Shown here: piece after piece, positions 13,121 to 23,950 of the stretch
Layout: the number at the start of each line of letters is the position of its first letter
Position numbering within the stretch: the stretch's first letter is position 1
Source of the DNA: Branchiostoma lanceolatum
Taxonomy: Eukaryota > Chordata > Leptocardii > Amphioxiformes > Branchiostomatidae
DNA length: 64,000 nt
Direction: 5' to 3'
NCBI RefSeq assembly: GCF_035083965.1
Contig: NC_089727.1
Coordinates: 19,657,269 to 19,721,268 of the forward strand
Program-made: the position numbers and the translations under genes
The notes under the pieces: generated by a model
What the model was told of the DNA's origin: nothing
What the model saw: only the letters and a program-made list of their open reading frames with translations
Database searches by the model: none

Positions 13121-13204
13121 CCTGGCCGCCGTCTTGGCCTTGGCCTTGGCTGCTTTCTCCGCGGACTCTGTGGAAATCCTGGCGCTCTTCTTGGCTAACA
13201 GATC
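12938..13204 (-). CDS. Stathmin-like gene exon 3
   Basis: Codes 89 codons, DLLAKKSARISTESAEKAAK and onward to LETRQNLAAQRRK, phase 0 at both ends. It is rich in Lys, Arg, Ala and Glu and likely helical. Acceptor attacag ends at 13205, donor GTGAGT starts at 12937. Part of it is duplicated at 9.76-9.93 kb and again, more decayed, at 9.60-9.68 kb. Confidence 0.6.
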
Positions 13205-15809
13205 CTGTAATGATCGGTATCTGTTTAAGTTCCACCTAATAAAAGATAATTACGTTACACTTATGTCATACCTGGGCCACGAAAACGTTCGATACGGGTG
13301 TTCCGGACCGGGTGATAATTTTCCGTATCACACGGGGTTCTAAGTTGTATCACACGGGCTTCCATAGAATATTTAGAATGCATTCCGAGTGCGCCGGTTG
13401 CGCCCCTGTCGATTTTTGTTTTGTTTTGTTACGATTTCTTTGTTCGAGGACACAAAAGTCTCTCAACCTCAGGCGCATTTTGCATAAAAAATGTGTGGTT
13501 TTTCGGGTTGGTATGAAGTACTATTATATATGGCAGCCTCTACAAGGCTCGACAGGTCGCTGGAAAAGTAAAAAAAAGTGGCCAAATAGACGTAATAATA
13601 TAGATATAAAGATATAACATGCCAGAAAAGTTAGTCGGCTATAAAAGTTACAATTTGCGACCTCTAGATATGAATGGAAAATGATCACTATTCCGTAGCC
13701 GACTCCCTTAGCATACTATTTACTCCATTTGGCCAACTTCTACTATTTTTTTCCAGCCATCCGCGGGGCCTGGTAGAGGCTACTGTTATGGAAAGCACCG
13801 GACTTAGAGAATGTCGGCATTGATTATGCAAGTTAAGTTCTGATGTACATAATTTGCATTGAATTATGTTTTTTTTTTCTGTCTAAGCTAACTGCATGCC
13901 CAAAATCATCGTCATCGTTTCTTTGGTTATTCTCTTTGAAAGATTTACACCAAAACGCCACAGTGGATCTCACCTGTTGACGTTTTGTTTTCTATCAGTC
14001 ACCTTCTTCAGAGCTTCTGACAGGAGTACTGATTCTCACCGCTATAAGTAGCTGAAATAGCGAGGTGGCTACTTATAGCGGTGAGAAGCAGTACTCTAGT
14101 CAGAAGCTCTGGAGAAGGTGTCTGATAGACACCGAAACGTCAGCGAGTGAGATTTACTGGTTGTGTAAAAAAAATCTCCAATATCCTATGTTCTACCAAC
14201 CTGATGAAATTATTTTTGGTGGTTCTAGAACAAGTTGCTAGGGAACACAAGCCTACGCCACTATGTCCAAGCATCAAAATTGTCACCAAAATATCAAGAC
14301 CCTAGTACCTGTATGTCAAGGACCGAGAGATTCAAAACCCGGTAGTTCCGTTGCAATACCAAGGAATGTCGCCCGGAAACTAATATTCTGCCCTGACTTT
14401 CGATATCTACCCACATCCCAACTATCATGATTACAATCAATCCAGAGTTAACACCTCAAGTTATGCGGACCACATCTGGAAATGCAAACAAAGAAACAAA
14501 GAAACACACAGACATACCGAAAACAGCACCTAACAATTATACTGTAAATCGAATTTTTTTATTACTTTTTATCCCGATTAGACCCCCCCCCACCCCCCCT
14601 GTCTATACATCCCCATACCAATGAGCCTTCATCTCTGTTGTTTTCATCCGATGTTTTAAAGTTCATATCCAACCTTGTCATTTTCCAAGTCCGAAGTCGA
14701 ACCATTTCTTTACCTGTCTCCTAACCTCCGCGTTGCTAAGCTGCCTCTTCAGATCGTCAGCAGATTCCGGGCATGGCTTCTTCACCTTCTCACGCCGTTC
14801 CTCCATCCTCTTTTCGAGTTTCTGCAGCCTCATGTGGTAGCGGGGAGGAGTGTCGGGGTTATCGGCCGGTACTTGGAAGGCGACGGCATTGTCGCGCTGT
14901 TTCAGACCGGGTAGCACTCCCTCAGATCGTAGCTGGGCAAGAATGTCGGTCGAGGATTTCTCCGGTCGTGGCTGGGCCATGATAGGAGTGGGCGGGCTGC
15001 TGATTGAAAGAATTGCTGACGCTTCTGAAAAGATGTCAAAACCGGGAGTTCTCCTACAGTTCCGTAGAAAGCTGCCAGGTGGCCCATTATGAAACTCGAC
15101 CTTCGTTTTTTTACCCACATACAAAATCATGAATCCACAGCCTCTCGAGGTAAATGCTGTCCCCCAAAAAGAAACAAACAAACAGACAGACAAACAAACA
15201 ACCAGAATTAGAAACACACCCAATCACTAGACCAACCACACTCAACGGCGCCGAAAACGCAACCTTCTTGGTGAAGTTTAAAAAAAAAAATTGAAATCGA
15301 GAAGAACAATCGAGTCAGTCCATGGAAACGGAGGGATTTGTGTTAGCCGACAAAATTCCTATGGCTTTTCAACCTTTTTTCCCATTGAACGTATTAGTAC
15401 AAGTTAAGAAAATAACCCTCAATAATCTTGTAAAAAAGGAGAGCTTAATATGATTCTCTGATATATACGACAGTACAGTCCAAACCAGACTCACATCTCT
15501 CTTCTGTGTAGCCTAGAGTCCAGCCTTAGCCTCAGGAGTGCAGTTTTAGTCCATTACCGGGTCGGAGCTAGGGTAGCGGACAGAACCTAAGAAGAATGGA
15601 CTCCAGGCTACTTCTGTGGCCATAAAAGACTCGAACCAGACGATACCGTTTGGTACATTTTTGTAAAGGTGCGTTAACTTACCCGCGGTCTCTCTGACCA
15701 TAGTTTCGTCTTCATGTTTATCTGCTGGCGTCTCCTCAGGAGAAATCTTGTTCGAAGTCGTGCAACACGACAGAAACGTTAAAATCGTCTCCCACATCTT
15801 GGGAGGCAC
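12938..15809 (-). CDS. Stathmin-domain-like protein, three 5' exons (3' end not found)
   Basis: Exons in order: 15809-15683, 15024-14714, 13204-12938. Donors are gtaagt, gtaaag and gtgagt; acceptors ttttcag and attacag. Phases agree (1, 0, 0), giving 235 codons so far. The N-terminus MWETILTFLSCCTTSN has a paired cysteine that could be lipidated, as in membrane-anchored stathmins. EKSSTDILAQLRSEGVL, PPRYHMRLQKLEKR and ADDLKRQLSNAEVRRQ resemble, from memory, the linker and helix start of stathmin domain-containing protein 1. Exon 3 repeats the helix (RMERRLTERRARVSK..AEELETRQNLAAQRRK). Stathmins bind tubulin and destabilise microtubules. It is head to head with PRMT7. If exon 2 were not spliced at 14713, it would end at a stop at 14678. 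Confidence 0.6.
13270..13385. repeat. Dispersed repeat, copy 1
   Basis: catacctgggccacgaaaac, atacgggtgttccggaccgg and atcacacgggcttccataga match 38688-38800. Confidence 0.75.
13962..14160. mobile_element. Foldback element (long inverted repeat)
   Basis: Arms of about 85 bp: ctgattctcaccgctataag at 14030-14050 pairs with cttatagcggtgagaagcag after 14075, with an ~18 bp loop. Near its outer end it carries GAAACGTCAG, also seen near 8630. Confidence 0.75.
14714..15024 (-). CDS. Stathmin-like gene exon 2
   Basis: Codes EASAILSISSPPTPIMAQP through KSSTDILAQLRSEGVLPGL to NAEVRRQ. Acceptor catcttttcag ends at 15025. Donor GTAAAG starts at 14713. The exon end lines up with the end of exon 3 (RRQ versus RRK), which supports the donor. 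An unspliced reading adds ten codons and a stop. Confidence 0.62.
15683..15809 (-). CDS. Stathmin-like gene exon 1
   Basis: Codes MPPKMWETILTFLSCCTTSN followed by an acidic stretch to VRETA, 42 codons plus one base. A strong donor GTAAGT reads from 15682 downwards. The ATG at 15809 is the first in this frame; the second, at the fifth codon, is also possible. Confidence 0.6.
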
Positions 15810-16662
15810 TGTATCCGTGTCCAGTCAGTGGGACGAACGGGGCTTGAATCTTTGTTGTTCCAAACAAAGATTGGAGATGGAATATGACATCATAAACGAT
15901 GTATAAACGTTCGAGGAACGTTAGCAAATCGTTGCGCGTCTTAAATGGCGTTCGAGAACTCATATTCATCTCTAAAATCTATCCGAATTTCTCTAAGCTT
16001 ACAGACAAAGAAAACACTATTCTTCTTTTAACTACCAAAACCCCACAAATTATAGAAAAGGTGGGACATTACGTATTCCATCGCTTACAAAAGAAAAGTC
16101 CACTTGTTATAGACAATTACGTTTATATAATCTAAGTTTAGCCGCTTTTATACCTATTTTGTACCCTGTTCTTTTATGTATGTTATTTGCAATCAGCCTT
16201 CGGGCAGGAATTTGCAATAAATTTTGTCACAGCAAAGCTCGTTCCTTCTCCCCTGTACGTTCATTGATACTGTCTTCTGATGTCGGTATACTGTACATGT
16301 ATAACGGTCTAGCGACACTTCTGTCTGTACACTATACGGGTAATGAAATCTTTAGGTCAGGTCATTTTTACGTCACAGGTTACGAGTCCACTTTCACATG
16401 TGGTTTCTCCGTTCTTGCAGCAGATTTTGTCCCAGCAAAGCCCGTTCCTTCTCCCGTGTGAGTTCACTGATGCAGGTATTTTGTGTATGTTGCTAGTCCC
16501 ATAACGTTCAATCGATTCTTGCACACTATTTGTGTAACAAAAACACAGGTCAGGTCATTGATAGGTCAGAGGTCACGAGTTCACTTTCACATGTGGTTTC
16601 TCCGTTCGTGGCGCAGATTTTGTCCCAGCAAAGCCCGTTCCTTGTCCCGTGTGAGTTCCCTG
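15810..16662. promoter_or_regulatory. Head-to-head interval of the stathmin-like gene and PRMT7
   Basis: 853 bp between the two start codons must hold both 5' ends if no upstream exons exist. It contains a LINE 3' end (15965-16225) and the repeated PRMT7 5' flank. No clear TATA box or CpG island is seen. The promoter call is inference. Confidence 0.4.
15965..16225 (+). mobile_element. LINE 3' end between the two head-to-head genes
   Basis: The reading frame LLLTTKTPQIIEKVGHYVFH matches the fragment at 61.8 kb. The tail TGCAATCAGCCTTCGGGCAG..TTGCAATAAA is shared with 62016-62051 and, inverted, about 59352-59390. It lies in the interval that should hold the divergent promoters. Confidence 0.7.
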
Positions 16663-16671
16663 ATGCAGGTG
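16221..16671. repeat. Three tandem copies of the PRMT7 5' flank
   Basis: A block with CACATGTGGTTTCTCCGTTC, then GATTTTGTCCCAGCAAAGC, then CCGTGTGAGTTC.CTGATGCAG occurs at about 16355-16476 and again at 16548-16671. A third, partial copy is at 16221-16270. The spacing is roughly 190 bp. The last copy supplies the PRMT7 start ATG; the middle copy has the same ATG context (MQVF) but a TAG soon after. Each full copy holds a palindromic CACATGTG E-box-type site. Confidence 0.8.
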
Positions 16672-16757
16672 TTCCGACAGACCCTAAACCCGACCACAGG
16701 CCGGGCGGAGTGGGCCGCTATGGACGAGGACTACGACTATAACCAGGAGGTGGCGAG
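16663..16757 (+). CDS. PRMT7: PRMT7 exon 1 (coding part)
   Basis: Codes residues 1-31 plus two bases. It contains NPTTGRAEW and DYDYNQEVA, matching the PRMT7 N-terminus. Donor is gtgagt at 16758. The reading frame stays open upstream to 16483, but the ATG at 16663 aligns with the family start. Any 5' UTR exon is not resolved. Confidence 0.93.
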
Positions 16758-19700
16758 GTGAGTATGCATGGGGGAGGGGGGCGTGAACTACAGGCTGTTG
16801 CGTTGGGCAAGGGTAACTTGCTAGCTCTAAGCTCTACACCTATCTAAGTTGTATTCATGACTGCCCTTTGATGTAGCACACTAGCTTCGCAGTTTGTGCT
16901 GGTGCCTACATGTAGTTCTATAGATAGATAGAAGGAGTCTTCACGCTAAGCTAAAATTTGAATTAGGTCGTAACTATTTACTGTACGTGATGCAAATTCC
17001 TAGTACACGTATATAACTATTAGGTCACAGCAAGTAATTTTGATGGATGACATCAGCGCGCTCATTAATTTTCGCCTGATTTCGAAAAAAAACACAAAAA
17101 AACTGGAAATTTCATTGTCCTCGGACGGTGGTGAACATGCCAAAAATTGGCAAATATGTCGTAAACTTTGACAGTCTAAGGTGTTTCATTGCAAATGAAT
17201 ACCCAGTGTAGTTCCTGCCCATGATGGTATAATAACAAGCTGTTTTCTGCATTTGTCCTAGCAAGGACATTATATAAATAATGGGGGGGGGGGGGGTCTA
17301 GGTAATTGAACTGTATACACAAGGTGTTTCATTGCATATGAATACCCCGTGTAGTTGCTTCAGATGATGGTACAACAAGCTCTTTTCTGCATTTGTTGTA
17401 GTTATAGTCTATTGAGATGTATACACATCTACAAGGACATGTTTACTGTTGAATCAAGGTTTTATATTATATATATATGAAACCTTATTGGTGGAATACA
17501 GGAATAAAAGACATATTTCGTCACCTCAATTGTTGTTTAAAAGGATTTATGATCTCAAAATTTGAAAATATAGGAATCTTGTTTTTTTTGGCCCGCCTTG
17601 TTTTTTTCCCGCCCTATCTCATTAATTTTGGAGTCTGCGGAGGATGTCTTCCATAAGATTTACTTGCTACATGGCCTTATATTGTCATCCAAGGTAATGA
17701 ATACAATGTAGTCTACTTAGTAGATAAATAACCATGATCATGAAGAGGTCCTCAATTTATTTTTCCGTTATCTTTCTCCTTACCTTTGCCCTTCATGTAG
17801 GTCTTCTTACACAGACATGCTGCATGATGAGGAGAGGGTGAGTCTGAAATACACTGCTTCAAATGTCTTGCATAATCAGAGTACCGCTCAAGTGGAAATA
17901 AAGCAAGTATTTTGTTTGTTTGTTTGTTTGTTTGCTTTGCATGTACAGTAGACTGACTTTAGTCATAACACACCAGTTCTGTATAGTAGCTACAAGCTGC
18001 ATAAAGCCCCAGTTACACATAGCTGAACATGGCTCACCCGAACGCTAGCCGACCAAGTTCGTCGGTATAGGTCGGGAGCAGTCTGACCAGTTTTTAGGCC
18101 ATGCCTGTCTTTGGCGCCAAACATGCGCCTCTCATCTCCTAACCAGTACACGAATTACTCCTGAATGCTTTCTAGCGCCAACAATCCCGACCTCTATAGC
18201 CGCAGACTGATCTTACCTGACTACTAGTAATTCCCGACTGATTGCAGACCCTCTCACCAATTGAAATTGACATATTCAGCAAGTTTCAAAAGAGGGGTCA
18301 TTTTCATTTTTGATTAAGATAATCCATCCTTCTATGTTGTTAACAGCATCGAGAGATCGAATTCGGATCATGACTACATTTGATACGGCTTTAGTGTTCT
18401 CCTTTGTTTTTGGTCGTCTGAAGGTCAGTCCACGTTCAGATAGTACTCACTTGGTTGAGAATTAGTTAACAGAGATTTGTCTACGGCCTTGGGGTGAGTC
18501 ATGGGTAGGTTGGGAACTACATGTAGTTGGGAGTAAGTCAACAGTGTTTCTGTCGTGGTTTAAGTTCTAATTTTACTGCGGACTCACTCTCGAATACCAG
18601 CCGAACACTAGCCGACCGCGCCAAACACCAGGCAAACACCAGCGGACTCATTCCAGAGCCGAATGTTTTGAAAACAGCAGCCGAACGCCAGCCGATTCAG
18701 CCGAACGCCAGCTGACCTAGCTCCCAAATCACTCCCGAATCACTCTAACCATGGTCGGGGGAGAGTCGGGAGGCCATGTTCGGCTATGTGTAACCTGGAC
18801 TTAAAACCGGGCTGTAAAGTTTCATCTTCTTACACCGGGAAGGACCCCTACTTATTTAGACAAGTGTGGTGGTAGCCGTGGCGACTGTTGGAGGGCATCT
18901 TCTCCTTACGATCGTAAGAAAAAGAAACCCTCCAACTGTCGCTGTGGCTAGTGTGGTGTGTTCTTTGACATGCTAAAGGTGTGGTTCTCCTAAAACACAG
19001 GGCCTCTTATCTTGCTTTATGTCCCATTCAAGAGGATATTCCCAGCCAATACACATTATTATCCATTCTTATACATTTATGTATAGGTTTATTCATTTGT
19101 ATCCACTTGACTGTTTATATGTATAGATGTAGTAGACCTTACAAAAGCCGTCCGCTGTACTTTGATCTGTAGTGTCCATAAAGATTGCTATGTGTAAGTA
19201 CTAGTACTAGTAGTTAGGACACTGAAATTCCTATATTTTGCATCGAGAGAATTTAATCCAACTGTACGTGTTTTTCTTCCACACAGAATAAGAAGTACAA
19301 GGCAGGTTTGGAGCTGGCGATTGGGTGTGTCCGTGGGCGTGGCCAGCATGTGCACGTGCTGGACATCGGGACGGGCAGCGGACTCCTGTCCATGCTGGCC
19401 GCACAGGCAGGGGCAGACAGGGTCACCGCTTGTGAGGTTAGATCACAGGTTACAAAGTACTGCCTGGAATCCATTAATTTTTATTTTTAGAATAAAAAAA
19501 GCTATTTTATTCTTAAAGTCTAAATAGAATAAGATTAAGTTCTTTTTTAGCCTACTAGAAGCTACCTAATAGTATCTAGTATCTATCCAGTAGTTACAAT
19601 TAGAGCTGGCCTCTAATCCAGTCTATTCTTTAACCTATCTATGCTGTAGTTCTTGTTTCTTTAACTGTAAATTTATGGTTCACTGTTTTCACAGTCACCT

Positions 19701-22700
19701 CTGGACTGTGAACTTGTCATCACCTTGAAAAACCTACGTATGACACATGTCATAATTCCTTTGCACATTTAGGGGTTCATCTAAATCAGCAAAGAGGGGT
19801 GCTGTGCCCTCTTGTTTCAGCCCAGCGCTCCCTTGTCAAATTCAGATTTTAGCGTAATATCCAGCATACAGCCTTCACTCAGCGATTGATTCATCCATAA
19901 ATACATAGAATTCACTCCCTCGCCTGTGTGTATTCCCTCTTGTTCAATTTTTCTAGAAAAACCCCTGGTACTACCAGAGCTAGCTAGCTAGGAAATCATA
20001 ACAATTTGCCTCCCAACTTTGAGATTACAGTGAAATTAGTGTATGTTATTTAATACCGTAAAATCCCTATTTACATACGCACTTTTTAAACTTTTCAAGT
20101 CACAAGCAGGTGCTCCAGGCTGACGCCAAAGTCGGGGTGCGTACGTTACGAGGGGTTCTTCCTCGTAAAAATCGCATATCAGCTTGAGAGTATGGTACAT
20201 CTTCATGCAAATGAAGTGTGGAATGCTACCACACAATCAATCAGTAATAAATAATAAATAATACATATATTTAAATTGTTTGACATTTTCTACCCAGAAA
20301 CATTTTCTCAGTAACGCTGTAAGTTGGTAAACATCATCAGAAGAATGATCATGTCAACCTCGAACTATCCACCAAAATGCTGGAGAGGGGGTGCGTACGT
20401 TAGGAGGGTTTTTCCCCTGAACGTTTCAACTCACTGAGTCAGGCCCACAATCGTCCCCAAATCGGGGGTGCGTACATTAGGAGGGGTGCGTACGTAAATA
20501 GGAATTTTACGGTACAGCATGCTTCCAACTGTAAAACAACAACTCATGCCTCATGTATGCTGTGTATATGTACTTAAATAAGTTAAATGATTCATTTCAG
20601 TTTACATAATACTTTCGTATTGCATTATAATGGTATAACTACAATGTATTTTCACATGGAAGTCAACAGCTGAATTCCATGTAAGTCCAGACACAAGTCT
20701 TAAATGCATACTATACACATCTTATTAGATATATTGGATTATAGAAAACAAGGGCCTGGGTTCTTTCTTGAAATTGATTAAATGTGATTTTCCATTCCCA
20801 CCCTCAGTGTTTTAAGCCCATGGCAGGAGCAGCACGAAAGATCATCAAGAAAAACGGCTTTGCTGACAAAATCACGGTCATCCCTAAACGCTCAACTGAC
20901 ATGACAGCTGGGCCAGGTATGTTTAAATGGACCGATTCAATTCGAACACCATAAACCCCGCCCCCTGTTCTATTTCGAATAGTCCGTCAAAAAACGGTCG
21001 CGTGCGCTTGGCTGTTGAATTTGCCGACTATCTTCTCTTGAGCTTTTTTGGCTCTGAAACCCTTTCAGAGCGGACCAAATTAAAATGGTATGCCTTCTTT
21101 GTGGACTGATGTATCCACCGAGTAGGGTTCAACTTGTTTGAGGAGGGGGTAAATGTAGTTACGGTGAGGGCGTAATGTTTTCGGTCAATGCGGAAGCGGG
21201 TTGCGTCGCATAGCATTACCTTGTTGGTGACCATCAGTGCCTGATTTTTGACAAGCAGCCGATGCACGTGTAAAACAGGGTACGTATATCTGTGACAGGG
21301 TTCCCACTGTGTTGATTGCCGAATTGCAACTTAACACGTGCCATTTCTGTCCAACTAGCGCTGTTCTTGACGGAGGTATTCCAAATAGAATAGGGGGTTC
21401 TATATGTTCGATATGGTGTTTCACTGGATTAGTCCATTACGAAGTAATGGTTAATGACCCGCCTATCCCTCGGTCGGTAATACATGTATTGTATATGGTG
21501 CCATAATGCCTGGTCATTTGCTGTCACCACCAAATTACGCCGTCATAACTGACATGCAATGGGGACTTCTGATTGGTCAACGTCATCAGGTTATATAATT
21601 ATAAACATTATAAGAGGTTTAGCTTCTGTTCTCTTTTAACCCAGAGATGCTCACTGTCACAGTGTTAAATATAATAACTGCTTTTCAGTAAAGCCTTAGA
21701 CATAGCTGTTTACAGCAATACATGTGCAAGTAAACATTGTCAAGCAAAAATAAATAAATAGTTCAGTTTGAATAATCTGAAACCATATACATGATGTTAT
21801 CCTTAGTCACCCCTGCTTCTCCTAATGGTTCAGTGAAGTCAATACTTGTCTCGAGCATTGATATTTCTGACCTAGGGTGAAGAGATGCTGCTACAGTAAC
21901 AATTGAGCCGACTTTCTTCGTAAATCGATGGCAACATCAGGCTCTTACGAATTGATTTAAAAAAATATATATATATATATTTCTCTAAAAAGGGATACTG
22001 ACTTAAAGCACAGTCATATGCAAAGTCCTCCCTAGAACTTTTCTGATAAATCTGATACCATGCCCTTTTCTTTCCATTTGCAGGAGGTGACATGGAGGAA
22101 AGAGCGAACATTTTAGTGGCAGAACTTCTGGACACAGAGCTGATAGGAGAGGGGTGTCTGTACACGTACCAACATGCACTCAAGCATCTTGTCACTGTAA
22201 GTCTAGCTTTGATGCAACAGTGCAGGGTTTAAAATGTACTTAAAATGAAAAAAAAAACAATAGGTCAGGGCTCTCTTCAGCTTCCGTCTTTCCATTCCAG
22301 GACAAAATTTTGCTGCTGATCATGAGGACAACCATTCTGTCCCCCTAGATGAACAAAATTAGGATCTTAACAGCATTTTATTAAGCCATCAACAGTGCAA
22401 CAAAAATGTCTTTTCAAATTTAGAATAAACAGTATTACAATCATGATGATAGGAGTATGTGATTGACTTGCAATGATAATCTGACAGTCATGTGATGATC
22501 ATGTGATGATCATGTGACAGTCATGCAATGATCATGTGACAGTCACATGATGACCACCTGGCCATTTGAAATTTGACCCTCAAAATGCTTGAATTAGCAT
22601 TCAGGAGGTTTAGATTTGAAACATGCCTCCATGGACCCCCTAGACCAAACTGTAAGGACAGTATACACTGGAAAGAGCCCCGGACATCACCATGTTCAGC

Positions 22701-23901
22701 ACACCTGGCCAAGGTGATCATCATGTGACTGTCACATGATCATTGCATGACTGTCACATGATCATCACATGACTGTTACAATCATTACATTTCTATCACA
22801 TGCTCATAAGATAATCATTGTTAAACTGTCACTTGATAAAAATTTCAAGCCATGAATGTCGCATTATATTGAAGCTTTATTACTATTAATGTAAAATATA
22901 TACAAACTATCAATGTCATTTTCATCTTTTTCTCCATCCTGTTGTGCCCCCCTCCCCCACAGCCAGACTGCATATTTGTGCCCCACGCTGCCACAGTCTA
23001 TGCCCAAGTGGTAGAGTCCGACTTCATGTGGAACTGGCACAGGCTACGGGACCTACCACTGACAGGTAGGGGGAGGAAAAGAAAAGTTCAAAGCATTTAC
23101 CTGTCTTAGGTTGTCATATGACTGTGGTGTCATCCAGTGTCCATCTTTATTTCTATATCCCTTTGGCCACACTTCTATTTTGGGCCAAAGCTACACATGA
23201 ATATCACTATTTGATGGTATATCCCAAATTTATTGATACATAATTCACTATACACAAGGCTATCATCTTATATACCAGGGTTTATTTCAATGGACTTAAA
23301 TAGCAAACTTAAGACAAACAAACAAAGGCACAAATAACAAACAAGTACATATTGACATGTGACATGTTGGAAAATATATTAAAGAATGTCTAGACGATAG
23401 AAACTAGTACTCCTATCATTCTAACCCCATACTATACACTCTTGTAATTTAGTTAGACTAGCCCTTAGATATAGAACTGTAGGTATGTACCAGCCATACA
23501 ATGTACTTTGTACCTTGTACAGTTGTTGCACAATAAAGTTATCTGTAAAAGAGCTGAGTCCTCAGCAGAGAATTCAAAGCAATATTGCATTATTTGGTTT
23601 AACTTTGCCAGGGAAACTAAAAAATTAAATGTAAGTTAGAGCTTTTTGTGTGTTCTGTCCATAAAAGCTTGTGAGGTCTAACAATTGTTCCCTCTTTTTT
23701 TCAGGTTGCGAGAAGGCTTTGGTCCCCTCATTAGACATGGAGGCCTGCACGGGGGCTGCAGCAGTCCATGATATACAGCTGAGTCAAGTCAAGCAGGGGC
23801 AGTTCAAACCCCTTACAGAGCCCATCAAAGTTTTCAGGTGCACAATTTTTTCAAATGATTGACACCAACAAGAGGGAACACCTAACACAATTATATATTA
23901 G

Positions 23902-23950
<49 letters not shown>

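Noticed and set aside
15736..15969. 77-codon minus-strand ORF overlapping stathmin-like exon 1
   Set aside because: A different frame from the exon that splices in phase to exon 2, with no recognised motif. It could be an upstream ORF, but I cannot support it.
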